Shown piece by piece: positions 11,442 through 23,070 of a stretch of DNA of 64,000 nt. A program made the translations under genes and the position numbers. The notes below the pieces were generated by a model. It saw only the letters and a list, made by a program, of their open reading frames with translations. It did not search any database and was not told the DNA's origin. Origin of the DNA: Persicaria tinctoria (lineage: Eukaryota; Streptophyta; Magnoliopsida; Caryophyllales; Polygonaceae); NCBI GenBank assembly GCA_037127255.1, contig JBANSL010000002.1, positions 40,092,892 to 40,156,891 of the forward strand, read 5' to 3'. Every line of letters starts with the position of its first letter. Positions within the stretch are counted from its first letter, which is position 1.

Positions 11442-12579
11442 CTCATTTTCAAAAATCAAAGCATCGCCTTGTTCAGTTAACCGTTGTCTTTCAGATAGGT
11501 TGTCAAGATAGTCTAGAGTCGTCTCCAGGCCCTCTACGCTCACTTCACTGCAAAATAAATATTAACTTTCGGTAAAAATTCAGTAAAAAGGAATAAACCT
11601 GTATTTCAAGATTTGGGGAATCTCAAGTTCCAACCCAATATCATGAAATAAACATCTTTCTCCATATACTTACAATGAGATGGCATTTTTTTCTGTTTTG
11701 GATAAACTAGATGAGATGAGAAATCATTGAAATAGACTTAATATTAAGAACATCCCATCCCTATGATTCCAGCATCCTCCTTGCTTTTAGAAGCAGGATA
11801 CAAAGTTTTGAGATCCGAAAGACTACACTGCACACAAAAAAATATGGTAGAATCCAATAAGCATTTTTTTCAAATAAAGTTAAATAGCACATAGAAAACA
11901 TAATTTCTTCTTAAATTATGCGTGCTAACTCACCCAACACGAATCTCAGTTTCAGCATAGGTCCTTACACTGTTCTCTGGAAGAAGCAACGATTTCCTAA
12001 GAATCTGCAAACAACATTCAAAGTAAAGCAAACAATTCTAATGGTAACAAAGACCATAAAATGTAACAGAATTGTTTCAAGGGAAAAGAATAGGCAAGCA
12101 CTTACAAACAGGAAAAAAAATAGAGAGAAAGGTGATAGAAGTATACCATATGTGCAAGTCCTTAACACAAGTTAAAATATCGAGCTTTGGAGCTCGGGGA
12201 TGGCACCAAGACGCCACAGGCAGTAGCAGAATATCCAACTGACTAGTAAGTTAATGCAAGTACAAAACATACAATAAGGAAAACAAATATTCATTTTGAA
12301 TGTTCATGAAGAAGATTAAAGAGTAAGCGACTGTCTACCTAGGTAATTTTGAAAGAAAGATTCTTGTCTCGGTGAATGGAAAAAAAAAAAACAGACAGAA
12401 GAGAAGAATATTTGAGGTTTCAAAAACTGAAATAAGCAGATTTATCTAAGTTATTATTAGTCCGAGCCAAGGGTTCCTTGGGGTCCCATAGGTGTGTCCA
12501 AAGTCCCGAGACCATACCCATGAACCTGGCTAGCTGTTTTAGGTGTTTCTTCAAGTCCATTACGTCCAAACTCATCATC
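11442..12579 (-). pseudogene. Captured exons of unidentified host gene(s)
   Basis: Three exon-like blocks on the minus strand have consensus splice borders. 12579-12457 starts after an AG and ends at a stop (DDEFGRNGLEETPKTASQ...). 12004-11934 reads ILRKSLLLPENSVRTYAETE and is followed by GTGAGT. 11547-11442 contains VEGLETTLDYLDNLSERQ and is followed by GTAAAA. I do not recognise the protein. Because the first block ends in a stop, the blocks may come from more than one source gene. Confidence 0.5.
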
Positions 12580-13254
12580 CTAGATCTATGAATTACAAAA
12601 GCAAAACTTAGGTGTTACTTCTACTTTCTATCTTAGCATAAATCTGAGTCTGGCAAAGTTGACCAAAGCTGATCAAGGAAATTACGAGCCTGATTGATGA
12701 GAGACGCAATGTTTAAGGGTCAACTAAAGGAATGATCAATAGCTCACAATTAACATTCCAAATATATGTTAAAATACGACAAGTGGCCTGACCTAAATGT
12801 ATAGTTAAAAGTCCTTGAAAGATTTTCCAAATTTGCAAAATAGGTTATGTTTAGCATAGAAGTTCCAATATGGAAAAATCCTTACCAAGTGAACATCTTC
12901 GGCGTGGCGGGTGGTTGATTAGAGAAAGAAATACTATCTTGTTTCATACACCCCATGTACTTATAACCTGAAAACAGAAAATAATACCACATTTCTAAAA
13001 CGAATCTCTGTGAAAAATATCATATTCAAAGGGAAAACACGGATATCTTATATACTTATTCTGAATTTTCACGAGTCTTAAACAATAAAACATACTGCCG
13101 GTGCTAAAGCTAAAAAAATCATCCTAAAACCTTTTTACTTAAAAGCTCAAGTTGTGATTTGATAATCTGTTATTTACATCCTACAACATAAGCTCTCAAC
13201 GAGAAAGGAAATCGGTGAATAGAAGTCAGATGCATAGGGTTTAAAAGGAAGGTT

Positions 13255-13599
13255 ACTTTCTTGTCTGCATCGGTAAGGGTCAGCAAATCAATATGAATTT
13301 GAGACTTTGAGAGACGTGCAAAGTGTACAAAGAGCCAGACAAGGTTCCTGAATTCTTCACAAGATAAACCACAACATCTCCATTTATTTGAGAAACCTGC
13401 AAAGCGAATTCGATTAAACCTGAATTTGAATTCAATTGAACAATTCAGGGTGGACCATTCATTCATAGCATGCCAACTATTTATTCCTTTTGATGCTAAG
13501 AAAGTTTAACAGTGTTCGTACCTCCATCCAAGTAGAGGATGTTTCATTGCCATTGAACAGATATTGTCCAATGAAGATAATATCACCTTTCTTGACAAC
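13255..13599 (-). pseudogene. Captured cytosolic pyruvate kinase exons
   Basis: Exon 13599-13522 (26 codons, bounded by TAG and GTACG) contains [20 protein letters not shown]. Exon 13396 to about 13255, after a GCAG acceptor, contains DVVVYLVKNSGTLSGSLYTL and then QIHIDLLTLTDADKKV in a shifted frame. The two match consecutive parts of plant cytosolic pyruvate kinase. The shift, near a duplicated TCTCAAA string, breaks the second exon. Neither the catalytic barrel nor the C-terminal domain is present. Confidence 0.75.
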
Positions 13600-14500
13600 C
13601 TACAAATAATTGGAAAGAAAACATGGGAATTAATCATATAGCATATTCAAACTAATAAGTTTTCAATAAATAACCAATGGAGTTATCATCTTCAAACCTT
13701 GGAGAGGCCATTGTAATGGATTGGCAACAAATTGGGAGTGGCCGCTGATTTTTGTACAACTTCTTGTGCAAGCTTTTACTGCTTGGTTCGCCATACCCCG
13801 ATGCGAACAAAAATGCCTCTACCAAATGTAAGATGGACAATGAGTAAGAGAATATGTTAGCCCTATTGCAGACAAGCAATCAGCCAACATTCAAGGACAG
13901 GAGAGTAGTTATGTTATCCTATGTTCTAAATTATAAATGAGCAAATCAATGGAGAAGAACTATGAATCATACCATCATATATATTGCAATACAGAGCATG
14001 CACAAATGAACTATCCAAAATTAATTGCTACAATCAAACATTATAAGAAACCTGAAAAATTAAAAGAAAAGGCAACAGAAGAACATTGGATTTAATGCCT
14101 CCTCTTAAAAAAAGAAATGTGCCCACAGAAAGGTAAATATTGCTAAACAACTAATACAACAAGGCAGGTCCTAACAATAAACATGTAATCTTAATGATTT
14201 CTTTGTGACAAAAAAATAGAGGTAAGAGCTTAGGCTAAAGCACAAACGAAACTTGTTAAATTCTGACCTCCATTGATTCTGGCCTCCATTGGTCAACTTT
14301 AACAACACAATTAGAGGTGGCGTAGGGTTCAAATCCAGAGTGAAATCAATGATATAATCTATTCGTTTTCCTATATTACTCCCACTAAATCGATTGAAGA
14401 TCTGAAAACTTCAAAAAAAACGAAGTCGTAGAGTTCAAATCCAGAACTAAATCAAATCCAGGAACGAAATTATAAAAAAGGTAAGATCTAGTGAAATCAC

Positions 14501-14851
14501 CTGCTCAATCTGCCTCTCGAGTCTCGACTCCTCTTGTCTGAACTCAACCATTGTCGAAGGATCTTGAGCACACGGGAACCCTAGCACCGTCCAACTCTCT
14601 CAGATCTCTTCCCGATTTACCAGCCCCGATCTGCGCTGATCCCCTAACCCAAGCACACGAGAACTAACCAGGAATCCTCTCCATCCCGCGAACAGAGTCA
14701 CGACCAGCCAACCGCCCCGAGGTCCGCCATGGATGGATCTGATAGTCAAGAAGAAGATGGATGAGCAGAGATTCAGAGAAGCAAGCGAGAGAGAAGAAGG
14801 CTTGAGATCTGAAAGTTTATTTTTTAGATATGAAAATGAGGAAGGCAAAGA
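14501..14851 (-). pseudogene. Captured 5' gene end inside the first CACTA
   Basis: A short coding start, ATG at 14551 followed by VEFRQEESRLERQIEQ, ends at a consensus CAG|GTGATT donor (14501). The stretch 14552-14851 upstream is GC-richer than its surroundings and pyrimidine-rich, like a 5' untranslated leader. I do not recognise the gene. It could be the promoter-proximal part of a chimaeric CACTA transcript running on the minus strand. Confidence 0.45.
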
Positions 14852-15686
14852 GGTGTGCCGACGAATTTAGGCTAGGGTTTAGGTTTTCTTTCCTTTTTTT
14901 AAATAAAAATGAACGGAGTACTTATTTTAGCAATGGAAACTTCATCGGGGTAGCAAATATTAGAGAAATCAACTTCGGAAAGCTAACTGTCGTTGCTATG
15001 GCGTGGCAAAAGGGTGGCAATTGCCACGGCTGACCCATGCCGAAGCTAACTAGCGTTGCAAAATTCATTATTTTTTGTAGTGAAATACTCCAACCAATAT
15101 ATATCTAAATTGGATTTGCAATGTGAAGACTCGAGACTTGCAATAGCTCATGAGTCATGACAGTCTCGTCTCCTTCAAATGCTAAATAAAATAGGGATAA
15201 ACTCTAAAATAAAACAAGATTGTTGCTTTAAAAGAAGGGTAAATTTGCACATATCTTAAATTACAAATCATATCATTTGAAAAATAAGCTAAGCTTATAC
15301 ATATCATTTGACAAATTAGTCGAACATGAATAATTTTATTATAATATATCTTTTTTTAAAAGGGTAAAAGTAAAACCGGATTATTTAACAAATGAGAAGT
15401 CTTATGAAAACAAATCATTGCATTAAATACAAATAAGCTTAAATTAAGGGTATTTTAATCTTTTTAAACAAAACAAGTAGAGGTTTAATGGGTGGGTGGT
15501 CTTATGAAAAGATAACTAAATTATGGGTGATTTGTTGTAATTTAAGTTTTTATGGGTGGTTATGTAAAAAGTACCATAATTTACGGGTGGTTATGTGTAA
15601 TTTACCCAATAGTTTAAGTATACTTGTTAAGTTAGCAGATCCTAGCTAATTACATTACTGTAATACGGAGTAACAAAAAAATAATA

Positions 15687-15993
15687 CTCCCTCCGTTCGG
15701 CAAAACTTGTCATTCTAACTCTCCACACAACTTTTAATAAAGCTAATAATTACACTTCTTTTTTACTAATTTACCCTCATAGGATCACTTCACTTGTACA
15801 TAAATAGACTTCTTTTTTACTAATTTACCCTTATTCATTACTCTACTTTTTACTTTATCAAAAACTACAACTCACAACACATCAATTAAATCAAGGGCAT
15901 TTTAGTAAAGTAGAAGCAAAATTATCTAAAATGACAAGTTTTTCCGAACAAAAACAAAACTCTAAAACGACAAGTTTTGCCGAACGGAGGGAG
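15687..15993. mobile_element. Stowaway-type MITE
   Basis: Perfect 25-bp terminal inverted repeats begin CTCCCTCCGTTCGGCAAAAC and are flanked by TA on both sides (15685-15686 and 15994-15995). The 307-bp interior contains a direct duplication of ACTTCTTTTTTACTAATTTA that brackets a 32-bp string also found in the copia element at 18331. Confidence 0.9.
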
Positions 15994-15995
15994 TA

Positions 15996-16740
15996 ATACA
16001 TATACATGCATTTGTGACAGGAAATTCCCGATAATAACCCATTGAATATTTTGTTCTGGCTTTTTTTGGGTCCTGTTACTCATACGGTCACTTTTTTGCT
16101 ATTTGCACGGTATCGATGCCGAGTTTCCGAGTCGGCAACTTTGCAGTGGAAGATCCCCGTTGGATCTCCGGTGGCAGCCTTCACTGATTGGGAGATCACC
16201 GTTGGATCAAGTCGGCTCCTCTGTCGATCCCAACTTCCCAGGTTGGTAGGCCACCTTGCCGGACTTCGAGATCGGCACCGTGTGAATTGCTAAATTCCAC
16301 CGTGTTGCAAAACCTTTTTTTTTTTTTTTGGTTTTTTTTTTTGGCTATATATGACATACATTTGAATGATTGAAATAGGGAGAATCTTATCTAATTATGG
16401 TATAGAAAATTAGAAAAATGTTTAGTTGAATGAAGGGGTTGAGATGGGTAGATGGATGATGGTTTTTACATCCCCAGATAGAAGGCATTATAATAATTAG
16501 GAAGCAGTGAACATAGCCATCAAAGGTTGAATTAAAAGTGCATGCAATGCACTGCGAATATACGTACATCCCCTAAATTTAAGCTCAAATCCACCGCCGA
16601 TCGCGTATTACATTTTACTTTTTTTCTTTACTTTTCAAGTTGTCAAAAACAAGACATCAAATTTTAGTAGAAGAAAATGCCGAGTTGATATTCCTCCTAT
16701 TGGCTGATTTCACGCCACCACAGCAGTCAGCACGGCAGCA
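15996..16740. other. Intergenic DNA with a GC-rich patch of unknown origin
   Basis: The stretch 16080-16310 is clearly GC-richer than its flanks and repeats ATC(A/C)CCGTTGGATC and GAGTCGGCA-like strings. No domain is visible in any frame. It may be a fragment of an element that I cannot name. The remainder is AT-rich upstream DNA of the LURP-one-related gene. Confidence 0.4.
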
Positions 16741-16848
16741 CCTATATTATATACTATAAAGCCACCATTGCCAACCCTCCAAATCCTCAAACCCAATTTC
16801 ATCTCCAGATATCATCGATCCTGATTTAAAAGAGAGAGAGAGAAAAAA
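16741..16848 (+). promoter_or_regulatory. Core promoter and leader of the LURP-one-related gene
   Basis: A TATA-like CTATAAAG lies at 16754-16761, about 88 bases before the start codon, which would leave a leader of roughly 60 bases. A GA-rich stretch (AGAGAGAGAGAG) immediately precedes the ATG. Confidence 0.5.
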
Positions 16849-17625
16849 ATGTCAAAAGTTCATCCTCAAAGACTGGTTTCAATATCTTCAGCTGATGTAT
16901 CGACCGAATTAGAAGAACGAGTATACACGATATGGATGAAATCACTGATACTCGGAGGCAAAGGCTGTACAGTGTTCGATTCCAAGGGAAACCTTGTTTA
17001 CAGGGTTGACAACTACCACTCCAAATCCAATAACAAGGTGTTTCTCATGGACTCCCATGGCAAGCTCCTCTGCACCCTCCTCCGCAAGGTACTATTTCAT
17101 TCAATTCATTACACCTCATCTTTATTTATTACTTACATAATAACTTAATGTATTTAAGAATAAAACTGATCGATAATCGTACGTTCGTGTAATTTGGACG
17201 TACAGAAGTTCAAGTTGTGCACGCAGTGGGAGGGATACAGTGGTGTAGATCATGTGGCCGATCAGAGCAAGCTACAAAAAGGTAGACCAGCTGCTGCAGC
17301 TGCAAGGCCATGGTTTCAAGTTCGGAAGCCATGGAAAATATTCTCAAATAATAGGAGTTGTAAGGGTGTGGTGGATTTGGATCCGACTCACCGGCTGGCT
17401 TTTGAGATTCAGACGGATAAGTGTGGTCAAGGTTTAGGGTGCAGGATTGTAGATGCAAGAGGTGGAGTAGTTGCGGAGGTGAGAAGAAAGCAATCGGAGA
17501 AAGGGGTGGTGTTGGGAGACGACGTGTCGACCATGGTGGTGGCGGATGCAACTCATCATCTTGTTGACCATTCCCTCATCATGGCCCTCCTTGTTTCCTA
17601 TGCCCTTATTTCCTCTCAAATGTGA
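16849..17625 (+). CDS. LURP-one-related protein (LOR/DUF567 family), two exons
   Basis: Exons are 16849-17088 and 17206-17625, joined at CGCAAG|GTACT and TACAG|AAGTTC in phase 0, giving 219 residues, a usual length for this family. The first exon carries the LOR N-terminal signature: VYTIWMKSLILGGKGCTVFD followed by GNLVYRVDNY and VFLMDSHGKLLCTL. The second carries WEGYSG, FEIQTDKCGQGLGCRIVDA and VVAEV, the second half of the tubby-like LOR barrel. In Arabidopsis the founding member is induced in defence against oomycetes, but most members have no known function, so no specific role is assigned here. The frame is intact with clean splice sites. It is one of the two intact host genes here, and its flanks are transposons. 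Confidence 0.88.
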
Positions 17626-18320
17626 CCCAGCCTGTCGTTCGATTGCGTTCTCAATGCTCCTTCATCGATCATTCTTGTCGATACTGCAGTCTCGTTAGCA
17701 ATAGCATGGATGGTCGAAATCGGTCACCATCTGAGAGACTTGGTCGAACTAGCTACCATCAGAGAAGATGGTTTCAATGCAATTTTGTTCTTCCTGATCG
17801 AGCATATATCAACTACGTCCTCAAGTTTTTTTTTTTTTTTCAAATTATTGTTATTATAGGTGATGTTTAATTATATATATATATGGATGTTGCTTAATTA
17901 GCTTGTTTGATCCAGAAAGGCCATAACTCAGTTTTGGAAGAATATTTAGTATAGATTTGTATAATAGTTAACATTTTGTGTATAAGTCTGATGGGTCACG
18001 AACCTATCAATCATGTGTACATATATATATAACATACTAAATTGATAAATATATTTTGTATGTGTCCTCTTCTTATATATTAACCAAGATGATTTGTGTC
18101 AAGTATGGTCCAATTAATCATCTCTCAATTCGGAAAAAGATTCTCCATCAAAAATAAGTTTATCTTAATAATCTAATTTAAAATTTGGATTATAAGTTAT
18201 AACTAGCTATTGTTTTAAGGGAATGATCAAAACTTGAGTGCGATGAATAATCGGTTAGAATCAACATGTGCATTTTGTAGTCTTGATGATCATAAATCAA
18301 TTACAAGTGAGTCCTTACTG
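17626..18320. other. 3' flank of the LURP-one-related gene, no further gene seen
   Basis: The sequence is AT-rich with a long T run near 17827 and a TATATATATA tract near 17874. It probably includes the 3' untranslated region. I could not pick a confident polyadenylation site. Confidence 0.5.
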
Positions 18321-19436
18321 TGTTGTATCACATAGGATCACTTCACTTGTACATAAATAGACATTTCTGTTACACAGATAAATCAAGAAAGTCAGTTACA
18401 GTTCATTCATTTCATACTTCCTCTCCAAGCTCTCCATTTCTCTCTTCTCTTGCTTTGTCATGGATCCAGATTTCACAGATTAACATGGTATCAGGCTTGT
18501 TATTTCTTTCGATCCTTGCAAATTCATAGATTCCGCGCTCATATCTGTCGTTGTTCTTCATCTGCGTTTTGTTTTTCACCATGGATGACAATCGATCATG
18601 TTGTTGCTTCCGCCATGGATGAGCTTTTCTTACACCATTCCGATCGCCCTGACTTCGTTCTATCCACTTGCTTGTTCACTGATGGCAATTACAGCCATTG
18701 GAATCGATCGTGTGAAGTTTCCCTCTTTGCTAAGAACAAATTGGCCTTTGTTACTAGTTCTTGTCAACGACCTACATCTGGACCTGCCATGGCACAATGG
18801 GATCGTTGCAATCACATGGTGATTGCTTGGTTATTTCACTCCATCGACAACGATATTGTTGAATCTGTGCTCTATTGTAGAACAGCAAAGCAAGTTTGGG
18901 ATGAACTTGAATCTCGCTTCTGCAAATCCAGTCATACAATGTTATTCCAAGTTCAGAAAGAATATGCTTTCATTTCTAAAGAAAATTGATCGATTACAAC
19001 CTATTTTACTAAGCGAAAGAAGATTTCGGATGAATACAAACTTCTTGTTGAGCATTGTGTCTGCGATTGTGGTTCTAATTCAATTGTGTTGAAGCTTCTT
19101 GAAGAACAGCAAGTGATGCAGTTCTTAATGGGATTAAACGAGGCTTACAGTATTGTGAGAGGCAATATTTTGATGATGGTGTCACCACCGTCTCTGGATG
19201 AGGTTTACAAATTCTTGCTTCAAGAGGAAGATCAAAGAAATGTCTCGAGTGGATCTTCTCAGGAAAATGCTAGCAATTCTATGGCTTTTGCTTCTCAATC
19301 TAAGCCATCGACGCCTAAATCGCAGACTCCTACTTCCAACAACTCCAAGAAACCTCCATCTTTCTGTGATCACTGCAAGGTTTCAGGTCACTCCATGGAT
19401 CACTGTTGGAAGATTCATGGATATCCATCTGGATAT
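18321..19436 (+). mobile_element. Ty1/copia retrotransposon, left part (LTR end, primer site, gag)
   Basis: An LTR 3' end (TTAACA, 18485) abuts TGGTATCAGG (18486-18495), the initiator-Met tRNA primer site. Gag follows with DGNYSHWNRSCEVSLFAKNK, VWDELESRFCKSS, the block LLEEQQVMQFLMGLNEAYS and a CCHC knuckle (CDHCKVSGHSMDHC). Frame changes near 18590 and 18990 break it. The LTR start is uncertain; 18321 (TGTTG) is only a possible border. The rest of the element continues at 32379 beyond the inserted LTR retrotransposon. Confidence 0.85.
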
Positions 19437-20863
19437 TGACAGGAGGAAACTGTCGTTGTTCCTATCAAAGTATAACTCAAACCTACAAACTAGTATAGTA
19501 AGCAAGTAAGAGGTCGATCCCACAGAGAATCAAGTATTCCTAATCAACGTATATTTACCAATTAGTGAGAAATGAGGGGTTTTGGTGATTGAAGATAAGA
19601 AAAGAAACTATAAACAAGTTAATGGAGATAACAAATAAAGGAACAGTTTCATCTAAAAATATCCACTTTAGGTTGACTAGTTGATCGTTGATTCTTCTTC
19701 AAGTTCTCTTTTCATCCTATTATTGTTCCTATCCTGATCTTGTGTAAATTACTAGTCCTACGAGTCCTAGTAACCCTTAATGATTAGATAACCCTAACAC
19801 GGTCAAGATTTAACCTAATATTAGCATTAAGATTAAGGATTAACCAGGATACATGCAACACTAAGCTACGAGTCAGCATTTAACATATAATTGATTCTCT
19901 ACACACCAGTTTAGGCATACGAGTCCTAAAAATGCATGATTGCTACTATGGATTAAGGTTCGCTACGAGTAATCTACAAAATCCTAGCAATAATCTCAAC
20001 TAGTTGTACGGACTAGAAGAAATCAACAATATTCGCAAAAGAATCAATATGAATCAATAGGAATAGAACAAGAATATAAATCTCACAACTTTATCAAACC
20101 AAAGCTTCAATCCATAGATGAAACGGAAGAGTTGAGCACTCCATGTCTATGGAGGCTCATCTCTAGGGTTCTCTCAGTTGATAATCTTCCAAGTGCATAA
20201 ACTAAGGAGTTCTATTCTTAAAACAAACCCTAAAACGTCCTTAAAAAGCCTCAAAAGAGTCGGCCTAAATAATAATTCTAAAAACTAATTAAAGAGATTA
20301 AAAAATCCATTCAGAAGATTCGGCGTTGAAGATTCGGCGTTTCTGTAGAGGCCGCGGGGCAGCCAATCCAGGCCGCAGGGCGGCCAGGCGATTGCGAAGT
20401 CGCTCGTCAGAGCTTCGGGCCGCGGGGCGGCCTTTACTGTTCACATCGATTTTTCTCTTTCGAATTTCGTCTCGATGTCAACATGAAAGTTGTAGACCTC
20501 GGAAAGACTTTCCAACGCATGCTTATAATAGGCAATCGGACCACCGAGGCCTCCAGAAAGTACGAAACAAGTTTAGCATGTCTAGCGACAACTTCTGGTG
20601 ACTTGTTCTTCACTTAGGCTCTCTAACTTCGATTCTGCTCCTGGGCTCTTCACTTTTCCTCCTCCTCTTAACTCTTTCTTCATCCATGAGCTTCCTCATT
20701 CCTCGTCGGATCCACATATACCTGAAATAATCCATAAAAGCGTGTAGATTCCGACTCCACCAACAAAATGAGTATAAATGCAAATCTAGCTTAAACTATG
20801 CATTATGCACATCTAAATCATGCTAAATGCAACCCAATATGCCTACCTAAATGCATGCTATCA
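19437..20863 (-). repeat. 3' LTR of the gag-only element
   Basis: 1427 bp, starting TGACAGGAGG and ending GCATGCTATCA. By eye it differs from the right LTR by roughly 4-5 percent in the aligned first 110 bases, suggesting a moderately recent insertion. It includes copies of a GCCGCGGGGCGGC-type motif at about 20350-20430. Confidence 0.92.
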
Positions 20864-20927
20864 AATTCCCGCACACTTAAGCCTTTTCTTGTCCTCAAGC
20901 AATTAAAATCAAAATCAAATCAACACT
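20864..20927 (-). other. Polypurine tract region of the gag-only element
   Basis: On the minus strand, GAGGACAAGAAAAGG is followed by AAGTGTGCGGGAATTT and then directly by the LTR. This matches the usual plant gypsy context for priming of plus-strand DNA. The CACTA element is inserted just beyond it. Confidence 0.65.
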
Positions 20928-21793
20928 CACTACAAAAAAAAAACATATTGGCTTCGAACAGTAGCTTCGGGAAGGTTTTAGCGTAGCCATTGGAGTTGTT
21001 TTAGCTTCGGCATAGCTACGGATGAGGTAGTTGGGCTAGTTTTAGCTTCGGGGTAGCTTCGGAAAGGTTTTTCCATAGCCATTGGGCTAGTTTCAGCTTC
21101 GGCGTGGCAGTACCCGTAGCTAATTTTTTTGGGAAAACTAAAAAAAATTGATTGTTTGGGCGGGCATAATTCCCGCTTGGGAAAAATTAGGGTTTATTAC
21201 CTTTTCCCAAACACCGTCTCTTCATTTGTTCTTCCCTCTCATTTCTTTCCGCCTGTTCTTCCCTTTCATACTCTCCTTCTTCATTTCAGATCTATGATTG
21301 AGGCTTGATGCTAGCCACACATGAAGAAAAACCAAGCAATCGTCACAATCTGAGAAGGGAGGGGTTCTCAGCCCCGTGAGTCGGAGCCACCAGCGACGTT
21401 TAGACTGATCTGTCAACCCGAAGAAGACATTAAGGTTCTTTTTTTCGAAAATCCCTTTATTTTCTTCCATTTATCCTTCTCTTTCACTCAGCTAATTCGA
21501 TCTTTGTCTTCAATGCTCGTTATTCCATACCATCTCGCTCTTTTTTCTTCCTTTTTGGGGTTTTTGTGTTTACTGTCGGTGAAGGGATCCGCATACTTAT
21601 ATTGGATACCTACAAATTGATATGGTTAGTCTTCTAGTTTTTAGGGTTTTGAGGCTGGAATCGGATTTGGTAGTTGTTGATTTGGGATAGTTGAGATTGG
21701 GGGCGGAGCGAGGGTTATTTAGGGTTTTCTTTATTTGTTTATGGTTTTCTACAACTTAAGATTCAAATTCAAGCTCTAATTTCTTGCTTGCAG

Positions 21794-21949
21794 CCATTTC
21801 GTGATCTTCACTTTGTCCTCTGGAATTATTTCAGGTACAGGAATGGGGATCGCCTGAATGCAGAAGATGAGAAGGTTGTGTTGGAAGAGCTTCTTCCTTA
21901 TCACCAAGGTGGAGTAGAGAAAATTGGATGCGGAGTTGATTACATCAAG
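21794..21949 (+). pseudogene. Captured DCL-like (DUF3223) exon
   Basis: One 52-codon open block lies between a TTGCAG acceptor and an AAG|GTAACA donor. It contains NGDRLNAEDEKVVLEELLPY and KIGCGVDYIK, which match the core of plant DCL/DUF3223 proteins, a family linked to plastid rRNA processing. Only this exon is seen, so it is a fragment. The identification is from remembered similarity. Confidence 0.55.
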
Positions 21950-22985
21950 GTAACAGTACACTGATTTGCAAACCAAGTTTCTGGACTTTGTATTTTACTA
22001 ATTAATGATGTGCATTGGTTAACCGTGTTGTTCTTGTTCTTGGGGGAAAGAATGTTCTTTTTCATGGGAGAAACGCTTGAAACTAGATTTATAGATGATG
22101 AGTTTCAATGACTGTTTTATGATGGTCCTAGGCCGAGTGTTTTTTCGGATCAATCTTTGTTGATTTTTTTTACTTTGGCATGTTACAAGTTTAGACACCA
22201 TACTCTGTGACATCTTTGTTTCTATTCTATAACTAGTTATATATTTTGATGTCATTATGAATTTTGCATTTGTGAAAAATTAAAGTTATAGATATAACTA
22301 AATAAATAGGATAACAATTTTCTTACTCATGGTAAACAAGCTAATAAATAGCAATATTACAAACCTCAAATTTAGTAACCATGGAAACTAGGACATGGAT
22401 TTGATACCAAGTCCAAATATGAAGTTAGAACTTAGGTCATTTCTAATCTTATTTCTTTTCTAATTGCGTTTTTCTAATGAAAGAAGAGAAAATGTGTGAA
22501 TGATATAAGTAAACTTTTGAAATGTGTAGTGCCGGACTTGATCAGGACACACACATAGTGCAGATAAGTTTCCATTCTCCATCCACATAATCTGGTGACA
22601 GGTTCTTCACTGCATGTGCTACTTCACCTTCCAACAGATCCTTTTTATATATATAGATGTAATTAGTAAAGATAAACACATAAATTAATAATGTCAAAAA
22701 AACGATGTAATGAACAGGTGTTTTGAAGAATCATTCCACATTTGATTATATTATTGTCTTGCATCTAGCATTGGAGGATTTAAATCATCATCATCAACAT
22801 CCCCTAGCACAATGGAGATTAATTCGTCACAAAGTGAAAAATTAACTCTCCCTAAATTTATTGGCTAAAACAGAGAAGCTGCAAGAAAGAGTCCGATCAG
22901 AGAAAAAAGTGTGTAGCTTTTTTGTATGAAATTTCTTATATCCAAAATTAATAATAATATGTAAAATATAATATCTTTGATGCAG

Positions 22986-23063
22986 ACCTATGTAAAACAA
23001 TTGGGAACCGGTAGGAGCAAGCTAGATCAATTAGAGCAAGATTTTCAAAAAGTTCGCGCTCAG
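22986..23063 (+). pseudogene. Captured exon of unidentified gene
   Basis: A 26-codon open block between GATGCAG and a GTTCTT donor contains KQLGTGRSKLDQLEQDFQKV. The family is not recognised. The hAT MITE at 23071 inserted immediately next to this donor. Confidence 0.4.
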
Positions 23064-23070
23064 GTTCTTC

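Larger units (their letters stand above)
10346..15082. mobile_element. Gene-carrying CACTA element (first copy)
   Basis: The element starts CACTACAAAAAA (10346) and ends TTTTTTGTAGTG (15082), flanked by a 3-bp duplication AAA. Subterminal regions are dense in GCTTCGGC, GTGGCAAAA and CGTAGCTA repeats, as expected of CACTA transposase-binding arrays. No transposase gene is present. Instead the interior holds several minus-strand exon-like blocks with splice sites, including pieces of beta-galactosidase and pyruvate kinase. It lies inside the MULE at 9845-15607 and is therefore younger than that MULE. Confidence 0.93.
9845..15607. mobile_element. Non-autonomous MULE with about 195-bp TIRs, split by a CACTA element
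   Basis: Both ends read GGGTAAATTACA (right end as reverse complement) and continue as inverted repeats for about 195 bp with repeated ACCACCC modules. A perfect 9-bp target-site duplication AATAGTTTA flanks the element (9836-9844 and 15608-15616). Without the nested CACTA the element is about 1.0 kb. It carries no transposase. Confidence 0.9.

Noticed and set aside
16042..16293. 83-codon plus-strand frame in a GC-rich patch
   Set aside because: It has no domain and no promoter or splice context, and the patch looks like a repeat fragment.
17210..17551. 113-codon minus-strand frame
   Set aside because: It is antisense to exon 2 of the LURP-one-related gene, which has clean splice sites and a known domain.
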